Position numbers and translations under genes: made by a program. DNA of 14,052 bases from Actinomycetes bacterium. Its GTDB lineage: Bacteria; Actinomycetota; Acidimicrobiia; Acidimicrobiales; SZUA-35. Position 1 is the stretch's first letter. Every line of letters starts with the position of its first letter. Below, in pieces: positions 7,343-14,052 of this stretch. The stretch spans positions 1 to 14,052 of the forward strand of contig JAAETV010000651.1 of assembly GCA_024227975.1 (NCBI GenBank). Reading direction: 5' to 3'. The notes beneath the pieces are model-generated. The model was not told where the DNA came from, searched no databases, and saw only the letters and a program-made list of their open reading frames with translations.

Positions 7343-7359
7343 CGCAACAGTCTGTTGCG
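7343..7359. promoter_or_regulatory. Inverted repeat CGCAACA-GTC-TGTTGCG
   Basis: This is the longest perfect dyad of the gap, with 7-bp arms and a 3-bp centre. Its left arm overlaps the palindrome TTGCGCAA (7340-7347), and its right arm is shared with the dyad at 7354-7368. The right half lies on the -35 of the candidate MFS promoter, so a bound regulator would probably affect that promoter. Confidence 0.5.
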
Positions 7360-7368
7360 TTATGCAAC
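7354..7368. promoter_or_regulatory. Inverted repeat GTTGC-N5-GCAAC over the MFS -35 element
   Basis: Perfect 5-bp arms with spacer GTTAT. Together with 7340-7347 and 7343-7359 it forms a run of GTTGC/GCAAC half-sites, which suggests cooperative binding of a dimeric repressor. It overlaps the -35 hexamer and the start of the spacer of the rightward promoter. Confidence 0.5.
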
Positions 7369-7383
7369 GTGCCGACCTACAGT
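7355..7383 (+). promoter_or_regulatory. Candidate promoter of the MFS transporter gene
   Basis: TTGCGT (7355-7360) and TACAGT (7378-7383) are separated by 17 bp. The -10 matches the consensus at four of six positions and the -35 at three. The start site would fall near 7390, leaving a leader of about 20 nt before the GTG at 7413. Confidence 0.5.
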
Positions 7384-7412
7384 AGCGGCGGACCAGAGGA
7401 TGGGGACTACTC

Positions 7413-9023
7413 GTGACAACCGAAGACCCGGGCCGCTCAGAGACCGCAGCGGCGGCCGCCACCCAATCAGAGGGACTCGGCGAGCATCTCGGCCCCGACG
7501 GCCTTGGCCACCCTCGCCGCAACCTGATCCTGGTGATCATGTGCCTGTGCCTGGTTCTGGTCGTGGCCGCAGTCAGCTCGCTCAATGTTGCCATCCCCAC
7601 CATCGTCAGGGCTCTCGATCCCAGCAGTACCCAACAGTTGTGGATTATCGACGCCTACGCCCTGGTCTTCGCTGGCCTACTCCTGCTGGCTGGTGCCCTC
7701 GGTGACCGCTACGGCCGACGCCACGCCCTCATCATCGGCCTGGTCATCTTCGGCGGAGTATCGATTCTGGCCGCCTACGCCACCGATGCCAACCAGCTCA
7801 TCACTTACCGGGCCATCATGGGCATCGGGGCCGCACTGATGATGCCGGCCACCCTGTCGACCCTGACGGTGGTCTTCGCTCCCAAGGATCGGGCCAAGGC
7901 CATCGCCATCTGGGCCGGGTTTGCCGGGGCTGGTGCGGCCATCGGCCCGGTCGCGAGCGGGTTGCTGCTCGAGGAGTTCTGGTGGGGATCCGTCTTCTTC
8001 ATTACCGTGCCCATCGCCCTTATTGCTCTGGTTGCCATCATCGCTGTGGTTCCGAATTCAGCCGACCAGGACAAGCACCCTCTCGACTATGTCGGCGCCG
8101 CCCTGTCGGTGGTGGCCCTGGTCGCCCTGGTGTTTGCCATCATCGAGGGACCCGAAATCGGCTGGCTCGATCCGGTCACGATGGCCTCGTTCGTGGTGGC
8201 CATAGGGGCTGGATTCGCCTACCTCCGGTGGGAACGGTCAGTCGAACACCCTCTCCTCGATCCGAAGTTCTTCCGCATCCCCCGCTTCGGCCTCGGCAGC
8301 TTGACCATCACGGTCACCTTCCTGGCCATGTTCGGCATGTTCTTCCTGCTTACCCTCTACCTCCAGTTCGTGCTTGGGTACTCACCGCTCGGGGCTGCGG
8401 TACGCCTTCTGCCCTTCTCCGTGGTCATGATCGCCCTTGCCCCCCGCAATCCCCAGCTGGTCAAGCGGTTCGGGACCCGACAGGTGGTGGCGACCGGGTT
8501 CTTCATCCAGTCCATCGGCTTCGGGCTGGCCACCCTGCTCGACGTTGACACCAGCTATTGGCAGATCCTGCTCACGGTGATCCCTCTGGCCGCCGGCATG
8601 GCCCTATTGATGCCTCCAACCACCAATGCCATCGTCACCTCCCTGCCCGAGAACAAGGCCGGGGTGGCCTCGGCTGTCAACGACACCACCCGCGAGGTGG
8701 GTGGTGCCATCGGGATCGCCCTTCTCGGCACCCTGGTCACGGTCAGCTACCAATCGGGCATGACCGGGGCAACCGATGGGCTGGCCCCTCCCCTGGCCGA
8801 GCTGGCCGAAGACTCGATAGGGGGTGCATTCCGGGTAGCGGCCCAGCTCGACCCAGCGGTGGCCGGGCCCCTGATCCAGACAGCCAACCGCGCCTTCGTG
8901 GACGGAACCCGAGTGTCGTTCGCCGTTGCGGCCGCTCTCGGCCTCGTCATGGCGGTGATCATCGGGCGCTTCTACCCCGACGACGAGGAGACGACCGATG
9001 AGACGATGGCTTCGACCCCATGA
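7413..9023 (+). CDS. DHA2-family MFS transporter (EmrB/QacA type, 14 TM)
   Basis: This 536-residue integral membrane protein belongs to the drug:proton antiporter-2 group of the major facilitator superfamily. A soluble N-terminus (about 1-36) is followed by the first helix near 38-58. Motif A appears as GALGDRYGRRHAL (about 94-106), and the antiporter motif C as GFAGAGAAIGPVASG (about 170-184). The conserved segment GVASAVNDTTREVGGAIG sits in the C-terminal half. Length and hydrophobic pattern fit 14 helices. The GTG start has GGGGA 6 nt upstream. It is divergent from the catabolic operon and probably has its own operator-controlled promoter. Family members export drugs or toxic metabolites. 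Here it might export a pathway intermediate or be a resistance pump; the sequence does not say which. Confidence 0.93.
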   Translation: MTTEDPGRSETAAAAATQSEGLGEHLGPDGLGHPRRNLILVIMCLCLVLVVAAVSSLNVAIPTIVRALDPSSTQQLWIIDAYALVFAGLLLLAGALGDRYGRRHALIIGLVIFGGVSILAAYATDANQLITYRAIMGIGAALMMPATLSTLTVVFAPKDRAKAIAIWAGFAGAGAAIGPVASGLLLEEFWWGSVFFITVPIALIALVAIIAVVPNSADQDKHPLDYVGAALSVVALVALVFAIIEGPEIGWLDPVTMASFVVAIGAGFAYLRWERSVEHPLLDPKFFRIPRFGLGSLTITVTFLAMFGMFFLLTLYLQFVLGYSPLGAAVRLLPFSVVMIALAPRNPQLVKRFGTRQVVATGFFIQSIGFGLATLLDVDTSYWQILLTVIPLAAGMALLMPPTTNAIVTSLPENKAGVASAVNDTTREVGGAIGIALLGTLVTVSYQSGMTGATDGLAPPLAELAEDSIGGAFRVAAQLDPAVAGPLIQTANRAFVDGTRVSFAVAAALGLVMAVIIGRFYPDDEETTDETMASTP

Positions 9024-9109
9024 TGGCCGAGCTGGGGTTGGAGCAGATCACCATCGACCGGCAAGTCGAGGCCACCCTGGCCCAGCTGCAACAGTGTGAC
9101 CGTTCATGA
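9020..9109 (+). CDS. Possible 29-residue micro-ORF coupled to the MFS stop
   Basis: An ATG-ATG pair (9020 and 9023) overlaps the MFS stop codon as ATGATG and opens a frame of 28 or 29 codons ending at 9109. The product reads MMAELGLEQITIDRQVEATL and then ends in a Gln-rich stretch and CDRS; it looks able to form an amphipathic helix. It has no Shine-Dalgarno sequence of its own and would rely on coupling. I recognise no family. It may equally be a chance frame or the remnant of a lost gene. Confidence 0.25.
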   Translation: MMAELGLEQITIDRQVEATLAQLQQCDRS

Positions 9110-9120
9110 CATGTCTGCGA

Positions 9121-9137
9121 GGTGCTGGACAAGCACC
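9121..9137. promoter_or_regulatory. Inverted repeat GGTGCT-N5-AGCACC over the ABC operon -35
   Basis: Perfect 6-bp arms flank GGACA, so the repeat overlaps the TGGACA -35 of the importer promoter. No T-run follows on either strand, so an operator is more likely than a terminator of the MFS transcript. No regulator family is recognised. Confidence 0.45.
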
Positions 9138-9155
9138 CCGTTGCTTGTATCTAAT
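9126..9155 (+). promoter_or_regulatory. Candidate promoter of the ABC importer operon
   Basis: TGGACA (9126-9131) and TCTAAT (9150-9155), each one base off consensus, are spaced by 18 bp. The start would lie near 9162, about 50 nt before the ATG of the binding protein gene. AAGGGGAG at 9201-9208 is its ribosome binding site. Confidence 0.6.
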
Positions 9156-9211
9156 GTTCGGACGCTCTGGGAGGATGCCGACGGCACTCTCCTTCCAACA
9201 AAGGGGAGAAC

Positions 9212-10918
9212 ATGCGCAGACTCTTGGCACTGCTGTTCGCGCTCGCCATGATTGCCGCCGCCTGTGGTAGCGATGACGACGAGACAGGAGACGGCACCAC
9301 CGACGAGGCCAGTGCCGATGACTCATCAACCGATACGGCAGCGGCCGAGGACGAGCAGGTCGAGCCCGGGGAGGTCGAAGCCGAGCAGGCCGGCGTGGCC
9401 GGTGAGACGGTGGTTGGCGATCCGACACCCGCCGACCGAGGGCCCGAGCCGAGCGGCACGCTCGATTTTGCCTGGCACACCGGATTCTCAGCAAAGTGGT
9501 TTGATCCGTCGCTGAACACGAGCTCGGTCAGCCAATACGCCACCCAGTACCTCCTGCATGACGCCCTGGTGAAGAGCATGCCGGACCACCCGTTCTTCCC
9601 CAGCCTGGCCCAGGAGTACACGGTGGCCGACGACTTCACGTCGGTGAACTTCGTACTGCGGGAAGGTCTCACCTTCCACGACGGCTCGGCCCTGACCACC
9701 GAAGACGTCAAATTCAGCTTCGAGAACTACCAGGGCGCTGGCGCCGCGACCCTGCAGGACAACACCTCAGAGATCGAGATCGTCGACGACCTGTCGATCA
9801 CGTTCCACTTCAACGGCCCATTCCTGGACTTCATGTTGCTCTATGGCTCGACGGCGACCGGTGCGGGCTGGATCGTGCCCAGCGACTACTACCAGAGCGT
9901 GGGGGCCGAGGGCTTCCTCGAGGCTCCGATCGGAGCCGGACCCTTCAAGTTCGTCGAGAACCAGGAGAACGTGAAGATCGTCTACGAGGCGAACACCGAC
10001 TACTGGCGCAAGAACCCTGGCGTGGAGACGATCAACTTCAACGCCATCACCGACCCCGCCACCCGCTACGCCGCGCTCAGCACCGGCGAGCTCGACCTGG
10101 CCAACAACATGACCAGTGACCTACTCGATCAGGTACGCGCCGACCCGAACGTCGTGTTGGTGGCTTCCCCTCTCGTCCCCTTCTGGATCGAGTTCATCGG
10201 CTACGACGATCCCGACAGCCCGTTCAACGACATCCGGGTTCGCGAAGCGGTCGACCTCGCCCTCGACCGTACGGAGATCAATGAGGCCGAGGCCGGCGGG
10301 GGTGGCGAGGACTTCGGTCAGTGGATACCCCGCGACCGCCAGGGAGCCCTCGAGATCGCCAATATCGAACAGGACCTGGACCGGGCCCGTGAGCTGATGG
10401 CCGAGGCCGGCTACGCCGAGGGGTTCGAGGTGGCTGCCCTGACGCCACTGCCCAACTACTTCTCGCTCGGGGAGCGGGTTATCCAGATGCTGGCCGAGAT
10501 CGGCATCACCACCAGCCTGGTCCAGATGGACCGGGGTGAGTTCCTGGCTCAGGTCAACTCGGGCGACGACGCCAACTTCGAGGGCATCGTCGTCAACATC
10601 TCCGGTGCCGGAGGCGACGCGGCGGTGCGTATCCGCAACTTCGCCACCTGCGATGGTGGGGCGTCGCGGATCTGCGATCCCAACATCGAGGAGCCGTTCG
10701 CCCAGTACGAGGGGTCCACCGACCCGGCCGAGCGAGAGCAGCTGCTGAACGAGATCCAGCAGTACATCCTCGACCAGCATCTGTTCCCATTCGTCTACAC
10801 CCTCGGCTTCAACAACGCACAGGGGCTCGACGTCGAGCAGTCGGGCGTCGAAGTCTGGGGCCGCATCCCGCAATACCCGTACCCTGGGCCTTGGGAGGAC
10901 ATCACGGTCAGCAACTGA
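9212..10918 (+). CDS. ABC importer substrate-binding lipoprotein, SBP family 5 (peptide/nickel type)
   Basis: A 568-residue extracytoplasmic binding protein anchored by lipid. The signal peptide (MRRLL, then a hydrophobic core) ends at a lipobox with Cys18 (IAAAC). Residues 19 to about 80 form an acidic Asp/Glu/Thr/Ser linker without fold. The family-5 core then begins (GTLDFAWHTGF). It shows the typical LREGLTFHDGSALTTEDVKFSFE segment region (about 148-170), IGAGPFKF (about 241-248) and, toward the end of the N-lobe, VREAVDLALDR (about 345-355). Family members bind di- or oligopeptides, nickel chelates, opines or other polar small molecules, and the ligand cannot be read from sequence. It is first in the importer operon, with the first permease starting 47 nt downstream. 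Nearby ureide-catabolism genes make a nitrogenous ligand plausible, by inference only. Confidence 0.93.
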   Translation: MRRLLALLFALAMIAAACGSDDDETGDGTTDEASADDSSTDTAAAEDEQVEPGEVEAEQAGVAGETVVGDPTPADRGPEPSGTLDFAWHTGFSAKWFDPSLNTSSVSQYATQYLLHDALVKSMPDHPFFPSLAQEYTVADDFTSVNFVLREGLTFHDGSALTTEDVKFSFENYQGAGAATLQDNTSEIEIVDDLSITFHFNGPFLDFMLLYGSTATGAGWIVPSDYYQSVGAEGFLEAPIGAGPFKFVENQENVKIVYEANTDYWRKNPGVETINFNAITDPATRYAALSTGELDLANNMTSDLLDQVRADPNVVLVASPLVPFWIEFIGYDDPDSPFNDIRVREAVDLALDRTEINEAEAGGGGEDFGQWIPRDRQGALEIANIEQDLDRARELMAEAGYAEGFEVAALTPLPNYFSLGERVIQMLAEIGITTSLVQMDRGEFLAQVNSGDDANFEGIVVNISGAGGDAAVRIRNFATCDGGASRICDPNIEEPFAQYEGSTDPAEREQLLNEIQQYILDQHLFPFVYTLGFNNAQGLDVEQSGVEVWGRIPQYPYPGPWEDITVSN

Positions 10919-10965
10919 CCGCCCAGTAGATAACCAGCCATAGGCCGAGCTGAACGGGAGATTCG

Positions 10966-11886
10966 ATGCGGGCCTTCTTCCTCAGACGAATCTTCTACAG
11001 CGCGATCACCCTGGTGATCCTGGCCACGACGATCTTCGTCCTGGTCAGGCTCACCGGTGATCCAGTCTTCCTCCTCGCTCCCGACGGCGCGACCGAGGAA
11101 GAGCTCCAGGTGATCCGGGAACAGATCGGCACCGACAAGTCGATCCCAGCCCAGTTCGTGAGCTACCTGAGCAACCTCGCTCGGGGCGACTTCGGAACCT
11201 CGTTCCAGACGGGCCAGTCGGTCCGGGGTCTGTACCTCGACCGACTTCCGAACTCCCTGTTGCTGGTGAGCGCAGCCCTGGCCTTCGCCCTGACCATCGG
11301 GATACCGGCCGGCATCATCTCGGCGGTTTACAGCGGCCGGTGGATGGACACGGTCTCGAAAGTCGTTGCCCTCACTGGCATGGCCGTCCCCGGGTTCATC
11401 CTTGCTTTCGCCATGATGTTCATCTTTGCCGTGAAGCTGCGCTGGCTACCAGTGTTCGGCATCGGCAGTTGGAAGCATCTGGTCATGCCGGCAATCGCTG
11501 TCGGCTGGTACTTTGCCGCTTCGACCCTGCGCCTGGTCCGATCATCGATGCTCGAGATCCTCGACTCCGACTATGTGAAGCTGGCTCGGCTGAAGGGTAT
11601 GACCGAGCGCAAGGTGGTGCTGAAGCACGCCTTCAAGAACGCTCTGATTCCGCTGATCACACTGACCGGGGTCAACTTCGTGGTGATGATCAATGTGGCG
11701 ACGGTGGTCGAGCTGGTGTTCACCTGGCCCGGCCTGGGATCCTTGCTCATCGAGGCAATCCGCAACCGCGACTTCCCGCTCGTCCAGGGGGTGACAATCA
11801 TGGCCGGCATCATGATCGTCTTCGCCAACTTCGCCATCGACATGATCTACGCCTGGATCGACCCTCGTATCCGACTGAATCGCTGA
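10966..11886 (+). CDS. ABC importer permease, DppB/OppB type
   Basis: A 306-residue inner-membrane permease. It opens with the family's N-terminal helix (FLRRIFYSAITLVILATTIF) and a following periplasmic segment containing LTGDP and ARGDFGTSF (about 71-81), typical of DppB proteins. Five more helices follow, for about six in total. The EAA loop that contacts the ATPases is seen at about 204-231 (YVKLARLKGMTERKVVLKHA and on to NALIP). FTWPGLGSLLIEAI (about 250-263) and the C-terminal DPRIRLNR also fit. ACGGGAG is placed about 7 nt before the ATG. The next gene begins 12 nt after its stop, so they are co-transcribed. Confidence 0.95.
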   Translation: MRAFFLRRIFYSAITLVILATTIFVLVRLTGDPVFLLAPDGATEEELQVIREQIGTDKSIPAQFVSYLSNLARGDFGTSFQTGQSVRGLYLDRLPNSLLLVSAALAFALTIGIPAGIISAVYSGRWMDTVSKVVALTGMAVPGFILAFAMMFIFAVKLRWLPVFGIGSWKHLVMPAIAVGWYFAASTLRLVRSSMLEILDSDYVKLARLKGMTERKVVLKHAFKNALIPLITLTGVNFVVMINVATVVELVFTWPGLGSLLIEAIRNRDFPLVQGVTIMAGIMIVFANFAIDMIYAWIDPRIRLNR

Positions 11887-11898
11887 GGTACCCACACC

Positions 11899-12810
11899 AT
11901 GGCCGATGTCACCCCAACCGACGTCTCTACGGGCTCGGTCGCCCAAGAGCCATCATTGGCGCGGCGCATCCGGTCTGGGATCGGTGAGCTTCCCGTCGCC
12001 TCGACGAGCATCCTGGGCGGGATCTTGATCCTCGCTATCTTCGCCCCCTTGATCGCCCCCCACGATCCGCTGAGAGCAGTGGAGGGGGCCGAGCAATTCG
12101 GCCCGCCAGTCTGGTCCGAGGGGGGCTCGTGGGATACCCCGCTCGGGACCGACAACCTGTCACGCGATGTCTTGTCCCGCACCATCTACGGCGCCCGGGT
12201 CTCGGTCATCGTCGGCCTGACCGGAACCGCGGTTGCCGGAGCCATCGGGCTCGTCATGGGGGTCGTGGCCGGCTACTTCGGCGGCATCGTCGACAGCATC
12301 ATCATGCGCTTGGTCGACGCCTGGCTTGCCGTTCCGACCCTGGTGCTTGCCATCCTGATGGCCACCGTGCTCGGTCCGAGCCTGTGGAACATCGTCCTGA
12401 TCCTCGGTGTCGTCTACTGGACCCGATACGCCAGGATCCTCCGTAGCGAAGTTCTCAGCCTGCGCGAGCAGGAGTTCGTGCGCTTGGCCCAGGTGGCAGG
12501 GGCATCGAAGCTCCGCATCATCGTCCAGCACATCGTTCCGAACGTATTGAACACCTGGCTGGTCCTGGCCAGCCTCACGGTCGGGGTGGTGATCATCGCC
12601 GAGGCGTCGCTGAGCTTTCTCGGTGTTGGCGTCCCGCCACCGACCCCGGCCTGGGGGTCGATGCTCACTGAAGGTCGATCGGCCCTCATCACCCGGCGGC
12701 CCCACCTCATCTACGGCCCTGCTTTGCTGATCGGACTGACCGTCCTCGCCGCCAACCTGTTCGGCGACTGGATGCGGGTGCGACTCGACCCACGCCAGCG
12801 GAACTTGTGA
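11899..12810 (+). CDS. ABC importer permease, DppC/OppC type
   Basis: A 303-residue partner permease. A polar N-terminal tail of about 30 residues precedes the first helix (ILGGILILAIFAPLIAPHDP). The OppC-type segment LGTDNLSRDVLSRTIYGARV (about 80-99) is clear. The EAA loop lies around 192-217 (EFVRLAQVAGASKLRIIVQH and on to PNVL). SLSFLGVGVPPPTPAWGSML (about 235-254) and the C-terminal DWMRVRLDPRQR are diagnostic. The protein forms the heterodimeric channel with the preceding permease. Its ribosome binding site is weak, as expected for an internal operon gene. Confidence 0.95.
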   Translation: MADVTPTDVSTGSVAQEPSLARRIRSGIGELPVASTSILGGILILAIFAPLIAPHDPLRAVEGAEQFGPPVWSEGGSWDTPLGTDNLSRDVLSRTIYGARVSVIVGLTGTAVAGAIGLVMGVVAGYFGGIVDSIIMRLVDAWLAVPTLVLAILMATVLGPSLWNIVLILGVVYWTRYARILRSEVLSLREQEFVRLAQVAGASKLRIIVQHIVPNVLNTWLVLASLTVGVVIIAEASLSFLGVGVPPPTPAWGSMLTEGRSALITRRPHLIYGPALLIGLTVLAANLFGDWMRVRLDPRQRNL

Positions 12811-12823
12811 GCGAGAAGGACCG

Positions 12824-13840
12824 ATGACCCAGCCAGTTCTCGAAGTCACTGACCTCAGCACCCACTACACCGGGTTCGGCGGATCACGGGTGGTGAGGGC
12901 GGTCGACGGTGTGAGCTTCACCCTGCAAGAGGGCAAGACGCTCGGCCTGGTCGGCGAGTCGGGATGCGGCAAGACGACAACATGTCTGTCACTGGTGCGG
13001 CTACTGGCCCACGGAGCTGAGATCGTTGGGGGCAGCATCAAGTTGGAGGGCCGTGAGCTGACGACACTCACCTCGGCCGAGATGGCCGACGTGCGGGGTA
13101 ACGAGATCGCCATGATCCTGCAAGACCCCATGACCTCGCTCAACCCCCTGTTCAATATCGGGAACCAGGTCGGGGAGCCAGCCGAGCGCCACGACAAGCT
13201 GAAGGGGAAGGCATTGAAGGAGCGCGTCAGATCATTGCTCCACTCCGTGCGGATCCCCTCTCCGGAGGTGCGGATGGCCGAGTATCCCCATCAGATGAGC
13301 GGTGGAATGCGCCAGCGAATCGCCGGGGCCATTGCCCTGGCCGGTACCCCGAAGGTCGTCATCGCCGATGAACCGACGACCAGCCTCGATGTGACCATCC
13401 AGGCCCAGTATCTCGACCTCCTCCGCCAGCTTCAGGACGACTCGGGCGTCGCCCTCATCTTTGTCACCCACGATCTAGGAATCGTGGCCAAGATGTGCGA
13501 CGACGTGATCGTCATGTACGCCGGGCGAACGGTCGAGCACGGGCCGGTGCGTGACATCTTCACCCAACCGGCCCATCCCTACGCTGACGCCCTCATCCGC
13601 TCAGTCCCCAAGCTCGGGTCGAAGCAACCCTTGTACCGGATCGAGGGCCAGCCACCAGACTTGTCAGACCTCCCACCGGGGTGCGCCTTCGCCCCCCGTT
13701 GCCCTGTGGCCGGCGACCAGTGCCGGGCCGAGGAACCGCCACTGCTCAAGATCAGGAGGGGACATTCAGCCGCCTGCTGGAGACTCGACGAGTTCGCAGC
13801 AACCATCACCGAACCCGCCTACTCGGTGGCCGAGGAATGA
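12824..13840 (+). CDS. ABC importer ATPase, DppD/OppD type
   Basis: A 338-residue cytoplasmic ATP-binding subunit that drives import. Walker A is GESGCGKT (44-51), the Q-loop is Gln100 ([11 protein letters not shown]), the signature is MSGGMRQR (158-165), Walker B is VVIADE (178-183) and the switch histidine is His216 (FVTHDL). The C-terminal oligopeptide-transporter extension ends with the CAFAPRCP...CRAEEPPL cysteine motif (about 287-305) typical of DppD/OppD, some members of which bind an Fe-S cluster. AGAAGGA precedes the ATG. Its stop overlaps the next ATPase start as ATGA. Confidence 0.96.
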   Translation: MTQPVLEVTDLSTHYTGFGGSRVVRAVDGVSFTLQEGKTLGLVGESGCGKTTTCLSLVRLLAHGAEIVGGSIKLEGRELTTLTSAEMADVRGNEIAMILQDPMTSLNPLFNIGNQVGEPAERHDKLKGKALKERVRSLLHSVRIPSPEVRMAEYPHQMSGGMRQRIAGAIALAGTPKVVIADEPTTSLDVTIQAQYLDLLRQLQDDSGVALIFVTHDLGIVAKMCDDVIVMYAGRTVEHGPVRDIFTQPAHPYADALIRSVPKLGSKQPLYRIEGQPPDLSDLPPGCAFAPRCPVAGDQCRAEEPPLLKIRRGHSAACWRLDEFAATITEPAYSVAEE

Positions 13841-14052
13841 CCACCATCAACGCCACCGGAGCCAGCGATACCCGGCCATACAACAACCCATCGATCGTGC
13901 TCGAGGTGAGAGACCTGGTCAAGTACTTCCCTGCCGGTCGAACTGGCCTAGGCCTGAGGGCAACCCGCCAGTGGGTAAGGGCAGTCGACGGGGTCAGCTT
14001 CGACATCGCCGAGGGCGAGACACTCGGCCTGGTCGGCGAGTCGGGATGTGGC
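13837..14052 (+). CDS. ABC importer ATPase, DppF/OppF type (cut by right edge)
   Basis: Only the first 72 codons are present. The start ATG overlaps the DppD-type stop by 4 nt. The protein begins with a polar leader of about 20 residues, then [28 protein letters not shown] and [13 protein letters not shown]. The window ends just before the Walker A lysine. The RAVDGVSF beta-strand and the operon position identify it as the second ATPase. Everything after Walker A lies outside the window. Confidence 0.9.
   Translation, partial: MTTINATGASDTRPYNNPSIVLEVRDLVKYFPAGRTGLGLRATRQWVRAVDGVSFDIAEGETLGLVGESGCG

Larger units (their letters stand above)
7215..7412. promoter_or_regulatory. Divergent intergenic control region
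   Basis: This 198-nt gap separates the leftward catabolic operon from the rightward MFS gene. It is locally AT-rich (about 7236-7260 and 7302-7320) in an otherwise GC-rich window, and it holds at least five perfect short inverted repeats, annotated separately. A good promoter candidate is seen for the MFS gene. For the leftward operon I could not pick a convincing -35/-10 pair. Regulation of both directions by one or more dimeric regulators is likely; no regulator gene is in the window. Confidence 0.7.

Noticed and set aside
7215..7367. N-terminal extension of the M20 protein to the ATG at 7367
   Set aside because: The extra 51 codons run through AT-rich promoter DNA and the dyads, lack family resemblance and would lengthen the protein beyond the usual 410-430 residues.
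9121..9137. Dyad as a terminator of the MFS gene
   Set aside because: The stem is only 6 bp and no T-run follows; overlap with a good -35 fits an operator better.
12160..12861. Minus-strand open frame of 233 codons opposite the DppC-type permease
   Set aside because: Low-complexity Asp/Gly/His-rich product antisense to a certain gene; a GC-driven shadow. The same applies to the plus-strand frame at 5102-5803.
12937..14052. Near-identical 34-bp stretches at 12937-12970 and 14019-14052 as a mobile or direct repeat
   Set aside because: Both encode the [11 protein letters not shown]alker A region of paralogous ATPases; the similarity is explained by the protein family.

Overview
The window looks like chromosomal DNA of a high-GC actinobacterium. 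Nearly every gene is G/C-rich at third codon positions. The substrate-binding lipoprotein has a short signal peptide ending AAAC-GSDDD followed by a long acidic Thr/Ser/Glu linker, a style common in Acidimicrobiia and related actinobacteria; that placement is an inference. There are no tRNA or rRNA genes, CRISPR arrays, insertion sequences or phage genes.

Region 1 (7214 down to 1, minus strand) is a tightly packed catabolic operon. In transcription order it encodes an M20/AllC-type metallo-carbamoylase or ureidohydrolase, a YgfK-like ('putative selenate reductase') FMN/Fe-S protein, a nitrilase-family N-carbamoyl-D-amino-acid amidohydrolase, a fused [2Fe-2S]-molybdopterin hydroxylase of the xanthine dehydrogenase family, and the N-terminal part of a fold-type-II PLP enzyme cut by the window edge. 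The first three junctions overlap by 4 to 8 nt, so translation is probably coupled. The set resembles the ygeX/ygeY/ygfK/ssnA/hyuA/xdh clusters linked to purine and urate breakdown in gut anaerobes. Here a nitrilase-type carbamoylase appears, and the YgfK protein lacks the FAD/NAD(P)H module of its long relatives. My model is hydroxylation of a purine or other N-heterocycle by the Mo enzyme, ring reduction by the YgfK-like protein, hydrolysis of ureido groups by two different carbamoylases, and PLP-dependent lysis of the resulting amino acid. No ring-opening hydantoinase or SsnA-type hydrolase lies in the window.

Region 2 (7215-7412) is a divergent control region. It is unusually AT-rich in places and holds several perfect inverted repeats, three of them with 5-bp arms and a 5-bp spacer. 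One overlaps the -35 element of a good candidate promoter for the rightward gene.

Region 3 (7413-9109, plus strand) encodes a 14-TM-type DHA2 MFS transporter, followed by a possible coupled micro-ORF. Region 4 (9212 to the right end, plus strand) is a peptide/nickel-type ABC importer operon in canonical order: binding lipoprotein, two permeases and two ATPases, the last truncated. It has its own candidate promoter, with a dyad over the -35. The importer and MFS protein may move substrate or product of the catabolic operon, but only adjacency supports this. No regulator gene is visible.
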